In this document: piece after piece, positions 59,316 through 64,000 of the stretch
Layout of the letters: every line of letters starts with the position of its first letter
Position numbering within the stretch: position 1 is the first letter of the stretch
Source of the DNA: Geitlerinema sp. S16
GTDB taxonomy: Bacteria > Cyanobacteriota > Cyanobacteriia > Cyanobacteriales > Geitlerinemataceae
Reading direction: 5' to 3'
NCBI GenBank assembly: GCA_011390275.1
Contig: JAABST010000020.1
Span: 1-64,000 of the forward strand
DNA: 64,000 bases
Position numbers and translations under genes: made by a program
Notes under the pieces: generated by a model
Databases searched by the model: none
Told to the model about the DNA's origin: nothing
What the model saw: the letters and a program-made list of their open reading frames with translations, nothing else

Positions 59316-60452
59316 GTGAGCTTCCAAACAGTCATACCCATGCATGAAGAGCGTGAAATTCCGACGCGCCCAATCTTCGTTTTTGAGTCCAATAACATTC
59401 GCTACGGCTTCGATGCTCGTTATGTGCGTGAGGTGTTTTTCTTGCCGCAGGTCGAGACGCTACCGGAAGCACCGCGTGACATTATCGGCGCGATCGATCT
59501 ACGCGGGCAGATTGTCCCCGTGATGGATCTCGAACTACGGTTTGGTTTCCAGGCGCGGGACTACCAAATCACGGATAGTACGATCGTCTTTGAATGCGAT
59601 GGTGTCCTGATGGCACTCGTGGTCAGCTCTGTATTTGCGGTACAAGATATACCGATCGAGGATTTTCGCGCGGCGCCGACCTATGGCCGCAGTGACTATG
59701 ACGATGTGCCAAAATCAGAATCGAAACCGGCTAACGAAACGCTTCAGCGGCAACATCGATTCATGACGGGCATTGCTCAAACTAAGGAGGGAGCCGTTCG
59801 TCTGCTGGATTGTTCCGAACTGGTTCACTATTCCCAAAGTCTCGATCTCGACACCCTGGAAGATGAGGAAGGATTGCGACGTGCGCTGTGCGATCCCGAG
59901 GCGGTTCATTTACGAAAATTTTGCCCGAATGCCACCACCGAGGAGCGTGAGATCTTTCGTCAGCGGGCGATCGCGCTTCAGATGCGCCTTAACGATGATA
60001 TTCAAACCGACAAGCTGCCGCTGGCGATCGTCGAGATTTCCAGCGAGTTTTTCGGGATTGACCTCAAGGCCGTACGCGAATTCTTTGAGGTGAAAAAAAT
60101 TGTGCCGATCCCCTGTTGTCCCGATCATATTTTGGGCAACACCAACTTGCGAGGCGAAATTCTGACAATCGTCTCGCTCCATGAGCTGCTCGGCCTACCC
60201 GCCTATACCCGTGAGGAGATAAGCAATGCGGTTGTGGTCATGGTCGATTCCACAATTTTTGGGATCGCGATCGATGCCGTCTTTGACGTGATCCATCTGC
60301 GGCTAGAGGATCTCGCTCCAATCCCCACAGCTTTACAGGGTCACGATGACGAGTTTATCCGGGGTACGGCCTCCTATCGCAAACAGATGATTAGCGTGCT
60401 GGACTTGGAGGCGATCGTGAAGCGCGAAGTGTTAGTCGTCAACGATCGCTAG
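59316..60452 (+). CDS. Double CheW-domain adaptor protein
   Basis: A 378-residue protein with two CheW-like domains: about 18-170 (FVFESNNIRYGFDARYVREVFF, IDLRGQIVPVMDLELRFG) and about 225-375 (LAIVEISSEFFGIDLKAVREFF, NLRGEILTIVSLHELLG). The linker between them is charged. CheW couples receptors to the CheA kinase; double-CheW forms can act as scaffolds. GTG 59316 or ATG 59340 could start it. Together with the upstream CheR it forms a partial chemosensory set; CheA, receptors and CheB are absent here. Confidence 0.9.
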   Translation: MSFQTVIPMHEEREIPTRPIFVFESNNIRYGFDARYVREVFFLPQVETLPEAPRDIIGAIDLRGQIVPVMDLELRFGFQARDYQITDSTIVFECDGVLMALVVSSVFAVQDIPIEDFRAAPTYGRSDYDDVPKSESKPANETLQRQHRFMTGIAQTKEGAVRLLDCSELVHYSQSLDLDTLEDEEGLRRALCDPEAVHLRKFCPNATTEEREIFRQRAIALQMRLNDDIQTDKLPLAIVEISSEFFGIDLKAVREFFEVKKIVPIPCCPDHILGNTNLRGEILTIVSLHELLGLPAYTREEISNAVVVMVDSTIFGIAIDAVFDVIHLRLEDLAPIPTALQGHDDEFIRGTASYRKQMISVLDLEAIVKREVLVVNDR

Positions 60453-60538
60453 GGGATCACAACTTACCCAACAAAGAGCATCGATCCCTAGGAGACGGGC
60501 GCGAACCCAATGCCACAGCAAGACGCCAACCCAGACAA

Positions 60539-61267
60539 CTAAACCCGACTCAGCAGGTCGCAACCGTGAGTGTCTGTACCGCAGGTATTAAACAGGTGAT
60601 GTTTGGCATTTAGGCGGCCAACCAGTTCGGTTTGGATTTCGCTAGGCGTCCAGGGAAGAACTTTGCGATAGGCATAGAAGGCTTCCGTTCCATCAATACC
60701 TAGGGCGGCGGCGGCGGGGATCAACTCCTCGGCGGCTTTGCGGTAGCGACAGGGATGAGCCAGAACGGCGAGACCGTGGGCAGCATGAATGGCATCGATC
60801 ACGTAGCGTGCATTGAAATCATTGCCGGTGACTTTTTCGCCTTGAAGATAGCGCTGCATGGCTGCATGACGAGGGTCGAAGCCATAGCCCAAGATATGCA
60901 CTTCAGTACCGAGGAGTTCGGCGTTAATTTCGACGCCCGTCCAAAGTTGAGGCAGGGCGCGATGGGGATCGTGTTGGCGATATTCAGCTAGGGTGCTTTG
61001 CGCGAGGTGGTAGCCCAGGACGCTGTGGTGATCCGTGATGGCAAAAGCGTCGAGACCGATCGCGATCGCTTGGGAGAGAATCTCATCCGGTTGCAGTTGG
61101 CCATCGGAGAAGACCGAGTGCATGTGAAAGTTGTAGCGAGTGGGGCAGCTATTTCGATCTAGATGTTGGAAAATATGCTTGAGCGCCGCAACCTCTCGGG
61201 CAGCGAGGTGACTGGAAGCATTCGCTCGAGTCAAGAAAGCCATCGCATAAAAAATGTAAGAATTCAT
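60539..61267 (-). CDS. PHP-domain metal-dependent phosphoesterase
   Basis: A 242-residue PHP protein. YNFHMHSVFSDGQLQPDEIL (His-x-His, metal site), DAFAITDHHSVLG, GVEINAEL (Glu), and GLAVLAHPCRYRK (His) follow the family order; the last metal motif is DTHG near the C-terminus. Close relatives hydrolyse nucleoside 3',5'-bisphosphates or RNA 5' ends (YciV/TrpH type). ATG 61267 or 61243 are possible starts. Alone on the minus strand. Confidence 0.87.
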   Translation of the reverse strand: MNSYIFYAMAFLTRANASSHLAAREVAALKHIFQHLDRNSCPTRYNFHMHSVFSDGQLQPDEILSQAIAIGLDAFAITDHHSVLGYHLAQSTLAEYRQHDPHRALPQLWTGVEINAELLGTEVHILGYGFDPRHAAMQRYLQGEKVTGNDFNARYVIDAIHAAHGLAVLAHPCRYRKAAEELIPAAAALGIDGTEAFYAYRKVLPWTPSEIQTELVGRLNAKHHLFNTCGTDTHGCDLLSRV

Positions 61268-61428
61268 CTATTGTAACAATCTCTCAAGAAAGCGACAGGG
61301 TGCATTCTCGCAACTTCCTCTAAACGACGAGTTTGTTTGATGTCGTGATGTCGGTAAAGTTACGGTCGAAACTGGCACATCGATCGGCGAAAACTACGAG
61401 ATTACGTTCCTACATTGCGATCAAAAAA

Positions 61429-61917
61429 TTAGTGATTTTGTACGCCATAATGGGGAATGCTCAAGAGGTCATAGTGTACATAACCCCAAAGACCTTCTGT
61501 CGGTGTTAGGATCTGCGCCCAATTTCCAGAGCTTCCAATACCAATGACTTCCGCCCCATTTGGGAGAGTCGTTAAGATATCGCCATCAGGTGCATTTCGG
61601 ACATTGACATAACCATCAAGGTCTTGAGTTTGAACCGTGTAATGGTTTTTACATGAGTTTATATAATTTGACGACACGAGCTGATTTGCCGCAACCATTA
61701 AAGTGGGTGATTCATGGATAACCACGTACCCATCCGATCGAACAGCAGTGTAGTGAAACTCCGTCATTTCGGGTAAATATCCCGCAAGCTCCCCCGTATT
61801 CACGTCAAACACACTTGTTTGACCATCATTTGCGATACGCGCACACCTCACTCCTTGGGACATTACGGGCGTGGAGCATAACAGTAGCAAACCTAGAGCC
61901 AATAATACTTTTTTCAT
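61429..61917 (-). CDS. Exported SH3-like domain protein
   Basis: A 162-residue protein from ATG 61917 (MKKVLLALGLLLLCSTPVMSQG), a clean signal peptide. The C-terminal ~65 residues (VNVRNAPDGDILTTLPNGAEVIGIGSSGNWAQI, then GYVHYDLL) form a bacterial SH3 domain; the middle may hold a second, decayed one. Two Cys could form a disulfide. Such domains bind cell wall or act as sensors. The gene and its upstream DNA are AT-rich for this genome, which suggests recent acquisition. Confidence 0.8.
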   Translation of the reverse strand: MKKVLLALGLLLLCSTPVMSQGVRCARIANDGQTSVFDVNTGELAGYLPEMTEFHYTAVRSDGYVVIHESPTLMVAANQLVSSNYINSCKNHYTVQTQDLDGYVNVRNAPDGDILTTLPNGAEVIGIGSSGNWAQILTPTEGLWGYVHYDLLSIPHYGVQNH

Positions 61918-62232
61918 GAATTCTATTTTCTTACTTATGGAATAACATTTAATCATCACACTATTGTGTTGATGTTCTGTTATTTCTTGACATGATTCTA
62001 GTCTAAAGGATTCGAGCAAAAATCAATATCAAAAGAATATTTCCTAAGAGTAGAAAAAATTGTAGATACACCATTATATATCTTGCTATTTTGCGAAAAA
62101 ATACTGCAATTAGATTTCTAGAAATATATCTGCTTGTATTTCTACGCAATACAAATACTATGCAGTTATACAAAAAATTAAGTTTTATATAATTGCGATA
62201 TGATCGAAATAACCCAGTTCCGAGGTGCGCCC
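61918..62232. other. AT-rich intergenic region
   Basis: About 315 bp of strongly AT-rich DNA with runs of A and T, unlike the surrounding genome. It should hold the promoters of the SH3 gene and of the VapBC-like pair. No gene or clear repeat. Confidence 0.5.
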
Positions 62233-62478
62233 ATGAATCTGAGAGCCATCAAACACGGTCAAACCATTCAACTGCTCGATCCCCTCGACCTTCCCGACGG
62301 TGAAATCACCATCACCATTCAACCTATCCAGCCCGACGCTTCCGACGCTCCCGAAACCTTTTGGGATGCGATGCAAAAATGGCGAGCCACGATTGACTGG
62401 GATGACTGGGACGATAGCGATCCGTGGGAAGGCGTCCGCGACCCGTCCCCTGGACGTGAATTTAGCTGGGATGATTAA
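62233..62478 (+). CDS. AF2212/DUF104-like antitoxin
   Basis: An 81-residue protein from ATG 62233 (MNLRAIKHGQTIQLLDPLDLPDGEITITI). The N-terminal 30 residues match the DUF104/AF2212 antitoxin pattern (LEPLDLPEG). The rest is very acidic and Trp/Asp-rich (DWDDWDDSDPWEG). It ends 11 bp before the PIN toxin. An ATG at 62200 in frame would add 11 residues. Confidence 0.75.
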   Translation: MNLRAIKHGQTIQLLDPLDLPDGEITITIQPIQPDASDAPETFWDAMQKWRATIDWDDWDDSDPWEGVRDPSPGREFSWDD

Positions 62479-62489
62479 TGCTCTACTAG

Positions 62490-62906
62490 ATGCTGTACTT
62501 ACTCGATACCAACATTCTGTCTGAAGCTCGCTGTAAACGTCCTAACCTGCAAGTGCTCAATGCGATGGAACGCTACCGTCATCATTGCGCGATCGCTGCT
62601 ACGACTTGGCATGAGCTGCAATACGGCTGTCAGCGCTTACCGGACTCACGCCGTAAACGCAAGCTGGTTGAGTATCTCGATAGTGTTTATCAAACTATGC
62701 CGATCTTGCCCTACGATTTCGCCGCAGCCCAATGGCACGCCGAGGAACGATCGCGCCTTGTCGCTCAGGGTCGAACTCCGCCCTTCGCCGACGGTCAGAT
62801 CGCCGCGATCGCCGTCACGCAAAACCTGACCCTCGTGACCCGAAACGTGCGAGATTTTAGGATATTCGACGGATTAACTCTCGAAAATTGGTTTGATGAC
62901 CCGTAA
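62490..62906 (+). CDS. PIN-domain toxin (VapC-like)
   Basis: A 138-residue PIN protein. MLYLLDTNILSEA (first Asp), AATTWHELQYG (Glu), FADGQIAAIAVTQNLTLVTRNVRDF (later acidic residues) and the end LTLENWF follow the VapC pattern. It is translationally close to the antitoxin upstream. RNA cleavage is expected. Confidence 0.9.
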   Translation: MLYLLDTNILSEARCKRPNLQVLNAMERYRHHCAIAATTWHELQYGCQRLPDSRRKRKLVEYLDSVYQTMPILPYDFAAAQWHAEERSRLVAQGRTPPFADGQIAAIAVTQNLTLVTRNVRDFRIFDGLTLENWFDDP

Positions 62907-62947
62907 TGATCCACACTAGCTTTTAGCCCCTCTTCACCAAAGCCCGC

Positions 62948-64000
62948 GTGGATCTCATCCTGTGCCATACCACCGCCGACTTCGATAGCCTCGGAGCTGC
63001 CGTCGGACTTGCTCGCCTGCGTCCCGGCTCCCGCATCGTCTTGACTGGCGGCGCACATCCCGGCGTCGAAACGTTTTTGCGGCTACACCGTGATGAATAT
63101 CCCCTGATTGAACGCCGATCGGTGAATCCCAAAACCATCCGCTCGATCGCGATCGTCGATACCCAGCACCGCGATCGCATTGGTAAAGCCGCCGAATGGC
63201 TGGATTTGCCACAGTTGAAGACGATCGAAGTTTTCGACCACCACCTCGGCGCCCATAGCGACATCCCCGCCACCGATCGCCACATCCACGACATCGGCGC
63301 GACCACCACCCTGATCGCCGAACACCTCCAAGCCGCAGATGTCACCCTTAATATTCACGAAGCGACGGTGATGGCGCTGGCGATCCACGTCGATACCGGA
63401 TCGCTGACCTACGATCGTGCCACCACCCGCGACGCCCTCGCCCTCGCGTGGCTGATGCAACAGGGCGCAAATCAACACATTGTCGCCCAATATATCGAAC
63501 CCGGCCTCAGTACCGAACTGCAAGATCTGCTGGTGGTAGCACTCGATCACTACACCGCCCAGGACGTGCGCGGCTACACCGTCGGCTCCGTCCTGCTCGA
63601 AACCGATCGCTATATCCCCGGCCTGTCCGGACTGGCTAGCCGCCTGCTCGAACTCACCGACAGCGACGCCCTAATTTTGGGTCACGCCTACGACACCAAA
63701 TCCGGCAACAATCCCCGCTTTAGCGCGATCGGCCGCTCGCGTATCCCCGACACCGATCTAAACCCAATTTTCCGCGACTTTAGCGGTGGTGGTCATGCCA
63801 AAGCCGCCTCCGCCCAAATCGCCACCGACAGCCCCGCCCAAACCCTGGCGACCATCCTCGATCGGCTGATCGAAGGCATCCCGCAGCCGCCCGTCGCCCG
63901 CGACCTGATGTCATCCCCCGTCCGCACCATCCGCCCCGACACCACGATCGGCGAAGCCCACCGCATTCTGCTGCGCTACGGTCACTCCGGCCTTTCCGTC
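62948..64000 (+). CDS. DHH-CBS domain poly(A) polymerase / tRNA nucleotidyltransferase, 5' part
   Basis: A frame from GTG 62948 runs to the window end (351 codons, incomplete). An in-frame TAG eight codons upstream limits the start. DHH phosphoesterase signatures are LILCHTTADFDSLGAAVGLARL, IVDTQHRDRIGK and EVFDHHLGAHSDI, and the DHHA1 part has FSGGGHAKAASAQI. A CBS domain begins at VARDLMSSPVRTIRPDTTIGEAHRILLRYG. This order precedes a class II nucleotidyltransferase domain in cyanobacterial CCA/A-adding enzymes; that part would lie beyond the window. Confidence 0.88.
   Translation, partial: MDLILCHTTADFDSLGAAVGLARLRPGSRIVLTGGAHPGVETFLRLHRDEYPLIERRSVNPKTIRSIAIVDTQHRDRIGKAAEWLDLPQLKTIEVFDHHLGAHSDIPATDRHIHDIGATTTLIAEHLQAADVTLNIHEATVMALAIHVDTGSLTYDRATTRDALALAWLMQQGANQHIVAQYIEPGLSTELQDLLVVALDHYTAQDVRGYTVGSVLLETDRYIPGLSGLASRLLELTDSDALILGHAYDTKSGNNPRFSAIGRSRIPDTDLNPIFRDFSGGGHAKAASAQIATDSPAQTLATILDRLIEGIPQPPVARDLMSSPVRTIRPDTTIGEAHRILLRYGHSGLSV

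Noticed and set aside
1..64000. CRISPR array, rRNA, integrase or prophage
   Set aside because: No regularly spaced repeats, rRNA-like sequence, integrase or phage structural genes were seen on either strand.

Overview
The window looks like a piece of a cyanobacterial chromosome. The octamer GCGATCGC (HIP1) and its core CGATCG recur throughout. The gene set includes the thylakoid/photosystem II factor Thf1/Psb29, a DUF1995 (LPA3-like) protein, oxygen-dependent coproporphyrinogen oxidase HemF, HhoA-type HtrA protease, Uma2-type nuclease, CHAT-TPR proteins and STAND ATPases. No ribosomal RNA or CRISPR array was seen; one tRNA (Pro, anticodon CGG) is present. I cannot name the genus.

0-41 kb is mostly ordinary chromosome with short, often single-gene transcription units on both strands: argD, a voltage-gated-like ion channel, an M16 peptidase, prfC, an HTH-STAND-TPR protein, a PPP phosphatase, the DUF1995/thf1 pair, a STAS protein, hemF, mrp, rodA, dnaN, a PhzF protein, htrA, rsmI, tRNA-Pro, a glutathione peroxidase, purU, an exported TPR-CHAT protein, a glycosyltransferase, a CPA2 antiporter, a Taq-type carboxypeptidase, a VWA protein, Uma2 and dxs. 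Several convergent gaps carry clear hairpin terminators. Small palindromic elements sit in other gaps, and at least three of them abut TAG stop codons so closely that the element supplies the G of the stop.

41-54.5 kb is an accessory region. It opens with a methyltransferase and a 1,301-residue NB-ARC/STAND protein whose repeat domain has a different base composition from the rest of the gene. Toxin-antitoxin-like genes follow (addiction-module antitoxin, PIN toxin, a 75-residue protein, DUF2442). A 507-bp direct repeat (47139-47645 and 50048-50554) then flanks a 2.4-kb insert with an OafA-like acyltransferase and the broken 5' end of a Ser/Thr kinase gene. The left repeat carries a truncated CHAT gene and the right repeat belongs to the intact PPC-TPR-CHAT gene. 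An IS200/IS605-type element with only tnpB follows, and a 141-bp MITE with 15-bp inverted repeats and 8-bp direct repeats is nested inside it.

54.6-64 kb returns to chromosomal genes: a GH57/DUF3536 glycoside hydrolase, a CheR-TPR methyltransferase and double-CheW protein without CheA or receptor, a PHP phosphoesterase, an exported SH3 protein, a second VapBC-like pair, and the 5' part of a DHH-CBS (poly(A) polymerase/CCA-type) gene that runs off the window.

The strongest leads are the mosaic STAND gene, the 2,909-bp repeat unit that looks like a single-crossover integration, and the family of tiny elements lodged at TAG stop codons.
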